From Oxytricha trifallax (lineage: Eukaryota; Ciliophora; Spirotrichea; Sporadotrichida; Oxytrichidae), in assembly GCA_000711775.1 (NCBI GenBank), contig ARYC01000708.1, forward strand, positions 1 through 64,000: a stretch of 64,000 nucleotides of DNA. Reading direction: 5' to 3'. Of the stretch, positions 27,367 to 50,143 are shown in pieces. How positions within the stretch are numbered: position 1 is the first letter of the stretch; each line of letters opens with the position of its first letter. Below the pieces are notes generated by a model. The model ran no database searches. It was not told the DNA's origin and was given only the letters and a program-made list of their open reading frames with translations. The position numbers and the translations under genes were made by a program.

Positions 27367-27772
27367 TTATCTAATTAATTGCTCTAATAATTTAATGTAC
27401 CACTTTTCACAATGTACCGATTTAAAAAAACAAAAACTTTTCAATGTCCAAACGGTACATTGGTACATTAAAACTAGATCAGTACGCCCTAATATATTGT
27501 ACCGTTTTAGATTGGTACATTCAGAAGCTCCCATGTTTGTAGGGCACCAATGAGAGGAATTCGTGAGCCAATGTACCAATGGTACAAAAAAAACTTTCCA
27601 CTTTTTTAAATTAGATCACTAAACATTTAAATTTAAACTGCCACTAAGAACATTAAACTCAAATCAAATTACGATTAAATGCTTCGCAAATCAGTGGCTG
27701 TTACGCCTACAGTTAAATTGATTTATATTTGTATTTTTGAATTTCCCCAAATCAATTATACTTTAACAATAT
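27367..27772. repeat. Right terminal inverted repeat of the Rep-helicase element
   Basis: Reverse complement of the left arm, with the same TGTACC/GGTACA motifs and the TGTAGGCG block (on the minus strand, ending at 27711). The gene start at 27355 lies just inside it, so the promoter is probably in this arm. Confidence 0.8.
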
Positions 27773-27949
27773 TAATTTATAAATATTTTAATTATTTAAA
27801 ATATTTGTGATTTTATTTAATAAATTATAAAATATCATAAAAAATGATGATTTATGTGAAAGCGTTTATTCAATTTTATTAATTTATTTCATATTAGAAT
27901 TTGATAAGCAAATTGATTTTATTTTTAAAAAAGTAATATAAAATAATAA

Positions 27950-29130
27950 AATATTATAATACTTTCATAATTAAAACAAATTTTTATATATTAAAATAAC
28001 ACAAAATGGTAAATAAGTCCTTCACATGAATGAAATGATGGAACTCCTACAATAGAGAGAAGTTTCATCATTGAAGTAAATCCAGTAATTGTACTTGTAT
28101 TACTCACCGCAGACAGAGTTATTGGCGTCAGTAGTACAGCGCAATACACAATTCAGTGGGAATATATGACACACTTCAGAGTACTTTTGCACATCACTCC
28201 ATCGCACTTTTGGGAAATTACCTCTGATAAATGACAAATGGTGAAATACAATTCGTCAAAGATTACTCGAGTCAACGAGAAGCAATACGGGGTGTAAATT
28301 TTGATGAAAAGTATCTAGCCTAAATTCTTTTGAATTTTGGAGCACGGTTACTAAAATTGCATGTTACCCAAAAGAGAAGGATCCGATGATGCAATGACAT
28401 CCCCGTGAGAAACTTCTGCTGGAGTAACTAAGTAGCCAGGATTAGGATATTTAGAATGTTTTTGCGTTGAGATGCTTCGATATCTACTGAAGCAAGATAC
28501 TGTGGCCGCTGTAACTAGTTACATAGACTTCGTAACTAGTTACACCTACGGGGAGTAGATATTTACACCGCCCATAGCGTCTAGATACTTTAGGTGACTT
28601 CTGTGCTCAGCATGAATAATCTCCGGAATATCTCTTGACTAGGCTACTTAGTCACTCTTGTGCAAGTTGCTCACAGGAATGTCAGTATTTCGTAGCCCTT
28701 GATACCCTTTTGGGAAAAGTCTATTATGAGTAACTGGATCCCTGGCATCCAAAAAGATTTTGGCAAAACTCTTTTGAACAAAATTTACTCCCCGTATGTC
28801 ATATAGGCAGCTCAAGTAACTATAAATAAGCTCGTTCTCTGCGTATGACTACCATCGCATGTTGACACCCTCACGCTGCGATAATGGAATGATCAAGCCT
28901 GCCCTGGTGTGAAGCACTCATAAAATTACAATGCATTCAAGGCTGATATTGCAAGCGACGGTGCCTCATCTTGAGAAGATCCGAAATAGCATTGCTGCCC
29001 GATAAGTCTCTAAGATGATGGCAGCCGCATCAGTAGCTTTACCGTATCACAATGAGACTATCAGCTTAATTACCATTTTGTGTTATTTTAATATATAAAA
29101 ATTTGTTTTAATTATGAAAGTATTATATAA
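27950..29130. mobile_element. Element F: ~70-bp inverted ends around a 1-kb G+C-richer core
   Basis: Left end about 27954-28016 and right end about 29069-29128 are reverse complements (contains AATAACACAAAATGGTAA). The core (28017-29068) is clearly richer in G+C than its flanks. One stretch (about 28410-28600, plus strand) is open in the ciliate code for about 60 residues and contains LRYLLKQDTVAAVTSYIDF; elsewhere TGA is frequent in all frames. Many short pairs recur in direct or inverted order: CTTTTGGGAAA (28207, 28708), GTAACTAGTTAC twice, GAGTAACTAAGTAGCC against GGCTACTTAGTCACTC, and CCCCGTA variants. This could be a scrambled set of MDSs or a decayed element. Confidence 0.6.
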
Positions 29131-30390
29131 TTATAATACTTATTTCTTTATGTATATTACATTTACGTTTTTACATGTTTATATGAATATATATATAATT
29201 GATCTTTGGATTTTATTTCTATAGCTAACTCTAATGTAAACAATCAATAAATTTAATTTTAATTTTATTATAATTATATAGAAAAATTCTTTAATCAACT
29301 TGGAAATATGATAATAAAAATATTTTGAATTTCTAATTATTTAATAAAAATTAAAATATTTCTAACTTTATTTGGTTTTTATTTATGAACAAATTAATTT
29401 TAAATTTAATGAGTTTCATATTTGAATGATAAAGGAATTAAATTGCTAATAAATTCTTTTACGTAGAATAATTTAAATATATGTACAATGATAATTATAT
29501 TAATAGTAACAGTACAATTAAATATTTCGTCTTAATAATACATTCCTTTTGATATCAATATCTAAACTAAAATTACTAAAAATAGAAGAATTATGATAAA
29601 TATTAAAAATATAAATATCTTATTTGGTATTATAATTAGAAAGTTATTAATAAACATTCAATACATTTCGTAATTGATTTGGAATTTATTTCATATTACA
29701 ATAATTAATATTATTATTAATCTTAGTACTACTCATATATTTGAATGTATTAATAAAAAAACATTTTTAAAATCAATTCAATTATAACAATTAATATTTA
29801 AAACTAATTAATTTTAATAATTTTTACTAAACTTATAAAAATATATTTTATTATAATAATGTATTAGAATATTATTATTTATTTTAATTTCAATTATTGT
29901 AAAATTTCAATAAAATGTATCCTTATAAATTTTATTTAAATTAAATTTTTAATTAATTTTATAAAAATAAAAAAAGTAATATAATTTGAATATTATATTA
30001 TTTCCAATTTAATAAGCAATTTAAGATAATAATTAATTTTAATAAATATTCTTGAACAATATTTTATTTTTATTTCAAATATATTAAGCTTGTGAGTTTA
30101 TTCAAGTCATTTATTTTATTTTTTATTTTATTTTAATAGTTAATTAGAACAAAAATAATGATAAATGTTTTATATATTAGGTTTAATAAAATTAATTTGT
30201 ATAAAGTTTTTTATATTGGTTATCTTAAAGTTTTTACATATTACAAATAAAGTAAAATGATTTCTTAAAAAAGTAATGAATAATAAATAATAAAATGAAA
30301 TAACTAAATTTAATGTAAAGACAGCAAAAACAAATAAAAAGTGCAACTAATTTAAGCGATTGAAATAATGACATTAGCAAATTGTTAAAT
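29131..30390. other. AT-rich DNA, nothing recognised
   Basis: AT-rich spacer without a supported gene or repeat. Confidence 0.6.
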
Positions 30391-30399
30391 CATAGAAAA

Positions 30400-32773
30400 T
30401 AGTCAAATTCAAAGAAAGATATTATTTCTAGTGGTGGTGGAGATTAAAACACATTCAAGAGAAATTGTTTGATGCTGCAATGAGTTAATGAACATAGGAA
30501 TTCATCTGAAAACCATTCGGTAATTAATAAAAATCTAAATAAACTATTTAAATCTTAATATGATTTATTGGAAATATAGAATTGCTTAAAAATTATTAAA
30601 AATAAAAACTAAAACCTACTTAATTGATAAACTAAATTTGCGTTATATAAAAAGTTTTGTTTTCGTAAAGCATTTTCTAAAAATAAGAAATTAAAATTAA
30701 ACTTAAAAACTAAATATAAATTATAGTCAACTTAGATGATATTACTTCTAACTATTATATTTTATATTTAAAAATTATCTATAATTAAACATAGTTTATT
30801 TCAATTTAAGTTTATAATTATTTTACTTATATTTAAACAATAATTATAATGGAGGACATGCTGAAGGAATGTGATTTATATATTTTTATAATTTTAATTG
30901 ATTTTTATTTCAATAAATAAAGTTTTCTATAATATTTTATTTATTATTTTATTTAATTTCTAAATGTTAATTAACTTAAAATATATTATGTGATTCATAA
31001 AGAATGACATTGCGATATTAAAAGCATAAACTGCGGAAGGAATTCGGGCATTTTCGCAAGAGTTTTTCCTCATGTTAGCGGCAAGTGAATTTAAATCTTC
31101 AAATTAACAGATTTAATGCTAATCAAGAAAAAGAATTTCGTGAAAGTGATCCTACAGTGTTACTAAGATGTAGAATTTCTAAATTACATGAAATTAGCAA
31201 AATAGGTATCGATTAATACCAAAGAAAAGTCAATTAGGATGATAATGGCTAGTATTGCATAAACTTATTGATTATAAAAATAATCATTAATATTGATACA
31301 ATTTTGATTTAAATAAAGTTACTATTTTTATTGAAAAAATTAAATTTAAACATTTTTCAAACTTAAAAAAAGATTTATAATGGAAAAATAATGGGAAATT
31401 AATGATAGGTCAATTAACCATAAATATTAGAATGTTTACTCATACTATTCAAATAAAGAAAACTATATCTTATAATTTTGCACAATAGAAATTTATTCGA
31501 AATTCAGATTTAATTGAAAATATAAATTTAAGTATAATAATAAAATCTCTAAATTATAAAAAAGAGTTATATAAACCATAAAATTGCTAAAATGCATGTT
31601 GAAACACTATTATTTACATCAGATGGGTCAATCACAAAACAGAAGAAAGAGAGGTTAACTTTATCAATTGATTTCATTAATTATATCGATAATAATATTT
31701 AATCCCCGTAGAGCAGTTCAATTTTAATAATCTAATAATATTTTTAGTAAATTCATTAAGGTAGCTTATGAATTCTCACAGAATTTTAATGATTTATTTG
31801 AACAAAGTTCTAATCTCTTAAATTTAAGGATTAATTTATTAATGCTTATTACATCAAATGAATTAGTTATTATGTCGGAATTTTATCATATTTTAAATAA
31901 TTAACTTTTTGATTTCCTTCAATAAAGATTATTAAAATATAATTTCTAATTTTAAAATAGAAATCATAAAAATTGTTTTGTGAACTCTATTTTATTATAT
32001 ATCAAAAGCTGAAAATTGGTCAGTAATTAAATCATAGCTCTTGAAAATTTTGTTAACTAAATTAAATTAGCTAATTAATTTATTAAATATTTCCTTAAAA
32101 AAGATTATTAAAAGTATAAAACTATAATGATGAATTAAATTAAGAATTAAAACTTCCTGGGTTTGGCCACAACGATTAAAACTATTAATTATTTTATATT
32201 TATAATAATTAAATTAAAAATAAATATAGTACAAGGAAGAAAAGCATTATGTTTAAGAATAAAAAATAAATACTTCAGTTATTTAAAAACTAATACAAGA
32301 ATTTATTTATAAATCATCAGTAAAAAAACAAAAATCTCAGTCAATTAAGTAATTATAGAAAGAAGAATCACTTCCAGAAATTAAAAATTATAGAATAGCT
32401 TAAATTAAAAAATATTGATAAAAATAATTATTTTATTATTATATTTTTTTTATGAGCTTAGTCACCTCCACCATAGAGGATACTTAAATCGCCTTTGGAC
32501 TTAAAATTAGAGAAAAATTTAAGATAAATTCCTTTTAAGAGGCAAGAGCTAGAAGAGCTCATGTCAGATAGAAATTTCGCAGACATTTATGCAGATTTCG
32601 ATAAATTTAAACTTCAATAAGACGAAATATTGTTAAAATAGAAAAATCATCATAGTGGAAGATCCACACCACTACATATGCGGAAACCTATTAAATTTGC
32701 TAAAAATGGGTACTCTAAGCAAAGTACGATCGCTTTTAGAGAGTAATTAGATCCAAGTCTTTACAAAGCTTGA
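30400..32773 (+). CDS. Unrecognised gene split by IESs; ends approximate at 5' side
   Basis: Protein-like blocks in the ciliate code follow each other on the plus strand: about 30430-30490 (WWRLKHIQEKLFDAAMSQ); 31018-31200 (contains AQTAEGIRAFSQEFFLMLAA, then FRESDPTVLLRCRISKLHE); 31590-31700; 31760-32010 (contains AYEFSQNFNDLFEQSSNLLN and FYHILNNQLFDFLQQ); and 32462-32773 (contains RQELEELMSDRNFADIYADF, proline-rich start, basic C-terminus, TGA at 32771). A TTAA pointer pair 13 bp apart near 31090 joins two frames of the second block. Other junctions were not solved, so the start and exact exon set are uncertain. I do not recognise the family. Helical, charged composition suggests a coiled-coil-type protein. 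Confidence 0.55.
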
Positions 32774-33404
32774 AATAAATGCATTTGATATATAAAAATT
32801 TCATTGTAATGTAAATAAATGATTACTAGAGACATAAAGTAAACTTGTAATTGATTGTTAAAATAAATTAATTAATCATCGCCTGAATTGCAAAAATGAA
32901 ATCACAATAAATTTAAATTTATAATAAACCCGAATTATAATCTTAAAATTTAATATTATTGTTATCATAATCAATTAAAGTTTTAATGTTAGGTTAATTT
33001 TTTAGAGAATTTAGAAAATTGTTTGAAGGCAATTTAATCATATTTTTTCATTATAACCTTAATAAATTTATTTTAAAACTTTTAATTTATTCTTTTGTAT
33101 AAGTTTAATTATTAAGTGTTAGGTTGAAATAAACAAATAAGATTAAGTTAGAACAAAGCAAAAATAATTTTTTATTTTTTTGTTTTTAAAAATTTAAATT
33201 TAAATTAAAAATAATTGATTTTACTCTATTACGATATTTTTTTTAATCAATTATTTTCTTTATAGATAGAAAATAAGAATATCTTAAAAGTTAGAAATAT
33301 TTGTTTAAGAAATAAAATATTGTTGAATATATAATATAAACTTAATATATACATAATAGAAATATTTTTATCATTTTATTTTGGCAATAGTTAATTTAAA
33401 GACG

Positions 33405-45560
<12,156 letters not shown>

Positions 45561-45757
45561 TTTGGAGAAACAAAAGTCATTGCAAATTTTGACTATATGA
45601 GACTATGAGAATACAATTTTATTTTAATCTAAGAACTTTAACAACATTTAAACATCTATTTACATATCTGAAACACCAATATTATCATATTTCATCATTT
45701 GAGTAATTATTAAGTGAATAGTATTATATAATAAAATTGCATAATTAATAATAAAAA

Positions 45758-47440
45758 ATGTTCGTAGAAAACAAGAAAAAGAGAGTTGAGAAGCTTGAAG
45801 ACAAGCAAGACTAATCCTGGGCCAAGTAAGGAATCAAAAGTGACAATAGTACTTAACCTAAAATATTGATGCCTGCTTGGACTGATAAGACTCTTGATAA
45901 ATTAACTGTGAATATTGAAGACAAATCGAGACTTAGAAAACTTAAGCAAACTGAAGCTGAGAAATCAATTAATGGTAATTCATTGTCAAAATACAAATTA
46001 TTGAGCGAATTGTCACTGCTTACTTGAAAAATTATCTAACACTTTATTATAGGAAATGAATATGCTGAGAGACTTCAAGATTAATACGCAAAGATGATTG
46101 GAGGATCTGAATTATTTTCTTGGGCAGCACTTCCCTAAGAAGATGGAAACATTTAACATTTATAATAATTACTATTTTTTAAAACATAGTTGGAGTTCAG
46201 GAGGAAGAAGATGAGGATCCAATCACTAAACTGCTAAAATCAAATGCTCATGTTTATAAGAAGAGAGACATGATCTTAAAATCAGAGAAAATCAGCTTCT
46301 CAAGACTTCTACCTGCTAACAATGGGCACTATCACGAGTAATTATATAAGATAGAGGTAATTTAACTTTACATATAGATCTGTTGTTACAGCTATGCATT
46401 TTCACCCAACAGAAAACATTTTATTGACTTGTGGACTTGATAGAAAAGCAAAACTTTTTAACGTTAACAGTAAAAAGTCTACTAAAATCTAATCAATTTT
46501 CTTCCCTGATTTGCCAATTTACAACGCAGCTTTCATATTGAATGGCTAATAAATCATTTTCTCTGGTAATAGAAAACACTTCTACTATTACGATATGCCC
46601 TAAAATAAAATCGAAAAAGTTTCACATATCATGGGACACAGTGATGAGACAAATCTCAGCAGATTATTTGTTTCCTAAGCTTAAGATTCAGATTATTTTC
46701 TATAATATATAAATTTATTTTGCCTTCGCATGCCAAGAAAGTGGCTATATTCTCATCATGAGCCAAAAGACAAAGAAGTTAATGTTTGAGTTTAAAATGA
46801 ATGGCAGCTGTAACGCACTATGTTTCAGTCCAGATGACAGATATTTGTTCAGTGTAGGGGATCAAGCTGAAATTTATCAATGGGATTTGCAGTAAAAGAA
46901 ATGTGTTGCTAAGTATGCTGATGAGGGAAGTTTCAACACCACACATAGTACGTATTTATGCTTTTAATTATAATATCACATATAACTATGAGTCCAGACG
47001 GTAAACTGCTGGCGACAGGATCATACATCGGAGTGATCAATATCTATAAATTTGATTCTACCAACACTTAAAGAGTGGAGGGATCAGCTCCCTTGAAATC
47101 AATCATGAATTTGACAACTGCAATCACTGACCTTAAATTCAATCCAACTAGCTAGATACTTTTTAAATATAAAATAAACATTTTCATTTGTTAATACTAA
47201 TTCAATTATTACATGAATAAAAATCTTGCAGTTTGCTCTAAGTGGAAGAAAAACGCAATAAAATTGATCCATATCCCATCCTACACAGTATTCCAGAATT
47301 TCCCTGGTGTAGCAATTGGTGTCTTAAAATATGCTCTATGTTTGGATTTCAGTTACTCAAGTGAGTTCATGGCGCTAGGCAACGATGAGGGCAAAGCACA
47401 TCTATTTCATTTTAGCCATTTCTCAGAAAACCAGAATTGA
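45758..47440 (+). CDS. UTP18: UTP18 (WDR50) homologue, U3 snoRNP WD-repeat protein
   Basis: Utp18 is a WD40 subunit of the small-subunit processome that processes 18S rRNA in the nucleolus. ATG 45758, TGA 47438-47440. One GT-AG intron (45975-46052) and five IESs leave 479 residues in one frame. The Utp18-type N-terminal motif EYAERLQDQYAKMIGGSELF is followed by EEEDEDPITKLLKS. WD-like units follow: TAMHFHPTENILLTCGLDRK, then NALCFSPDDRYLFSVGD, then SPDGKLLATGSYIGV, and a last blade with LKYALCLDFSYSSEFMALGN. Length is close to the usual 500-600 residues. ORC4 starts 150 bp downstream on the same strand. Confidence 0.92.
46153..46187. other. UTP18 IES, 35 bp, pointer AAACAT
   Basis: AAACAT at 46147-46152 and 46182-46187; joins PQEDGN to IVGVQEEED. 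Confidence 0.88.
46349..46376. other. UTP18 IES, 28 bp, pointer ATATA
   Basis: ATATA at 46344-46348 and 46372-46376; joins HYHEQLY to RSVVTAMHF. Confidence 0.85.
46700..46721. other. UTP18 IES, 22 bp, pointer TTATTTT
   Basis: TTATTTT at 46693-46699 and 46715-46721; joins AQDSDYF to AFACQESGYI. Confidence 0.85.
46948..46982. other. UTP18 IES, 35 bp, pointer CACATA
   Basis: CACATA at 46942-46947 and 46977-46982; joins SFNTTH to ITMSPDGKL. Confidence 0.88.
47155..47199. other. UTP18 IES, 45 bp, pointer CTA
   Basis: CTA at 47152-47154 and 47197-47199; joins KFNPTS to QFNYYMNKNLAV. The insert is a multiple of three; the upstream flank also reads on for a few codons, so the junction is less certain. 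Confidence 0.7.
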
Positions 47441-47590
47441 CATTAATAAGCACTACATTAGATTATTGATGCTTGATCTGAGATGGATTTAATTAATTAA
47501 AACATTTAATTTCTAAATTACTAAATTAAATTACATATCTCTTTTATAATTAAATTATTGCGGGATTATTATAAGTTAAATTATTTTAAA

Positions 47591-50007
47591 ATGTCTTACG
47601 ATCCAAAAGCTTTCACTAACAATCTCTCAAAGAGTGGAAAAGTCATTCCTGTCTTTGATGATAATTCTAAACATAGAAAATAATCTAATGATTCCAAAAT
47701 GGATATTAAATTATATATTTTTTTGTAATTTTTTACATCAAATTACATTAAGAAATGAAAGTTAAATATTGACTAAGGGAATAATAATTTCTAAAAACCC
47801 TAACCAAAGTTTAACAAAAAAGAGGAGAAAAGTCCTAGAATGATGGCAGTAAGATCTAAGTCAAGAGTGCACAACCCTGTCGACTTGAGCATATATTCTG
47901 CTGCAATTTAGAAACTCATTGTGAAACTTACAAACCTCAACAAGAATCAAATTACATTTTTTTAATATAAAATATATTAAACTAACATAAATTCATAATT
48001 TTATTTTAAAATAAAAGTAAAAATATTAATAGCCATAAAACTTAAGAAAAGTTAAGATAATTAAATTACTTATTAACTAACAAAGTAATCAAATTGAATG
48101 TAAGAAAATTAAAGTATTTAAATGGTTATTAATTTTATTGTTTAGTGTACTATGAGCATAACTATCAAGAAGTTTTGGGAATTCTGGGAACTTCTTATAA
48201 ATTGGGCTAGACTAATTCTATGCTTCTGCTATCAAGAACTAAATAGACACTTCACGCCTTCATCTTTTCTTTTTTATATATATTTATTAGAATATTTAAT
48301 TGATAAACTATGATTAAATTTACATAAGAAAACATTGATTAAAATGAATCTCAAAAATTTCAGAGGATATGATGTAGTTAATGCATCAATGGGACTCTCA
48401 CAGTAAACTGAAAGTTATCAGAGTAAATTCAATTCTCTGCAACAGCGAATCTAAAATCCTTCAAAAACTATGTGAGAGCCTTGATTTGAAGCACGTCTCA
48501 CAGTAATTTCACAGTTTGGAAATGATGGATCACATCAATCCTATTTTATTTTATAGTTAAAGAGTACTTTGACAACAACAAAAACATAGCAGTGTGCTTT
48601 ATCCTGGAGGATATTGACTACTATGTGGAGACTACCAAGCAAGTACTGCTGTATAAAATCCTAGACATGTTTGGCCAGATTAAACTCAAATTCGTGTTCA
48701 TTGCTACTTCCATGAAGCAAGACATTTATTAAACATAATATAAGTGAATTTTATAATTATTAGATCTCTGACCATTTACACCATAATCTATTTAATATCA
48801 AGTATGATTACTTATCAATTAGTTTTACATGATTTTAAAAATTGTGGTATATTAAGAGAGGATGATAAAAAATTAGACTAGGTTATTTTTATCTTTAATA
48901 AATTCTCATCATATTAATCTTTTAAAATTTGAGTTTTTATTATATTAAATAAGATATTGCAAATGCTTAATGATTTATCTTTTATGTATTATATAATATA
49001 CCAATTTAATAAAATAACTTTATTCTAATTATATTGATATTCTTTATATTAAAAGGCAATAAAATAATAATCTTTAAAACAAATAATTTAAACAATATAT
49101 TATTTATAATATTTTCTAATAAATTGCTGATTCATTTGAAAAGAGAATTAAGAGTAGATTCAGTCATAGAATGTATATTATATTTTAATGCTACTATTTT
49201 ACGAGTAATCTATGGAGAACTTTTCAAAGGGAGTCACCAGCATATTCTCAGACATTCTATTTGAAGTTGATGACTAAAACACTAGGGAGTGTTACAACCT
49301 CCTTCAAAGTATAGTCACAAGTGACGAGACTATGGAAACACTACAAGATGAATTTGAATTTGGAAAGTAAGATTAAAAGAATTTAATAATCAATCATATA
49401 GAAACTATGAATATCTCGCGTAGATGCTTAGAATTACACTCAGCAGCTTGGACTAAATATTGCAATAGAAGATTCTGTCTGCAGATTAAGATTAAATTTA
49501 GAAGTTTGAAATAAGGCAGGTCATGACACAGCTTTTCTTTACTTAACTGGAGAATTTTTATTTGGATTATTTTATTGTTAATTTCACTCAGTTGAAGTAA
49601 AATTCAGAGCCAGTGAGAATTCTTGAAAGTAAAATTCTTTAATTTATTCACAATCAATATATATAGAAATGACCAGAGCTTAATTAATAGTCCTAATTAC
49701 AGCTATGAAAGTAACAGTCAGAGCTAACATCTTCAATTTCGAAGCAGTTTATCAAAAATACCTAGCTTTTATGAAAAATCATAACTCCATGCTTTAACTC
49801 TCAAAGCAAGTCTTCTTGAAAACATTTCTAGATTTAGTTGATTCTGGATTCATTAAGAGTGAAAGTGAGACTGAATTACTCAGCGTTAATAACAAAATTG
49901 CACTGGGTTTTCAAAAGAAAGATCTAAATGAAATGCTTTATCTATGTCAAGGCAAACTGGAATTACCTAAACTATTGGAAACTTGGGCTCTACAAAAATC
50001 TGATTGA
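47591..50007 (+). CDS. ORC4: Origin recognition complex subunit 4 homologue
   Basis: Orc4 is an AAA+ subunit of the complex that marks replication origins. ATG 47591, TGA 50005-50007. IESs at 47708-47770, 47954-48095, 48266-48351, 48545-48554 (uncertain), 48727-49125 and 49174-49214, plus introns at 48100-48145, 49367-49401 and 49629-49666, leave 518 residues. Walker B region VCFILEDIDYY is followed by the Orc4-like FVFIATSMKQD and the arginine-rich sensor segment EKRIKSRFSHR. A C-terminal winged-helix region follows (LELPKLLETWALQ at the end). The P-loop position reads ILGTSYKLGQTNSM: the usual GKT is GQT, with Gln coded by TAG. Thus ATP binding may be lost or the residue may differ in the macronucleus. 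Confidence 0.88.
47708..47770. other. ORC4 IES, 63 bp, pointer ATATT
   Basis: ATATT at 47703-47707 and 47766-47770; joins DSKMDI to DQGNNNFQK. Confidence 0.85.
47954..48095. other. ORC4 IES, 142 bp, pointer AATCAAATT
   Basis: A 9-bp pointer at 47945-47953 and 48087-48095, four bases before an intron (48100-48145); joins TNLNKNQI to ELYYEHNYQEV. Confidence 0.88.
48266..48351. other. ORC4 IES, 86 bp, pointer ATCT
   Basis: ATCT at 48262-48265 and 48348-48351; joins TLHAFI to SKISEDMMQLMHQ. Confidence 0.8.
48545..48554. other. Possible 10-bp ORC4 IES, pointer TAT
   Basis: TAT at 48542-48544 and 48552-48554. Removing 10 bp joins MDHINPI to VKEYFDNNK in frame. An intron or sequencing error could explain the shift instead. 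Confidence 0.4.
48727..49125. other. ORC4 IES, 399 bp, pointer ATT
   Basis: ATT at 48724-48726 and 49123-49125; joins TSMKQDI to ADSFEKRIKSRF. AT-rich interior without recognised element. Confidence 0.8.
49174..49214. other. ORC4 IES, 41 bp, pointer ATG
   Basis: ATG at 49171-49173 and 49212-49214; joins SRFSHRM to ENFSKGVTSIF. Confidence 0.85.
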
Positions 50008-50143
50008 ATTTATAGAAATCTTACATATATTATCAAACAATATAGTCCGTTCAGTTTTGTTTTACATTTTTTATAAGAATTAAATATCTCTTTCTATCTT
50101 ACCTTATCTAATCCCGTATGTGAATTTTATTTTATTTGATAAT

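Larger units (their letters stand above)
25508..27772. mobile_element. Rep-helicase element with ~405-bp terminal inverted repeats
   Basis: Arms at 25508-25914 and 27367-27772 are reverse complements. They enclose a single minus-strand gene whose base composition is much more G+C-rich than the DNA around it. Each arm holds TGTAGGCGTAACAGCC (left copy starting 25568, right copy ending 27711) and a dense set of GGTACA/TGTACC motifs. The combination of a Rep-like helicase gene and long inverted repeats with iterated short motifs suggests an element replicated or mobilised by its own Rep. I saw no clear target duplication. Confidence 0.85.

Noticed and set aside
27930-29130. rRNA or tRNA genes in the G+C-rich core of element F
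   Set aside because: No cloverleaf, no conserved rRNA blocks recognised.
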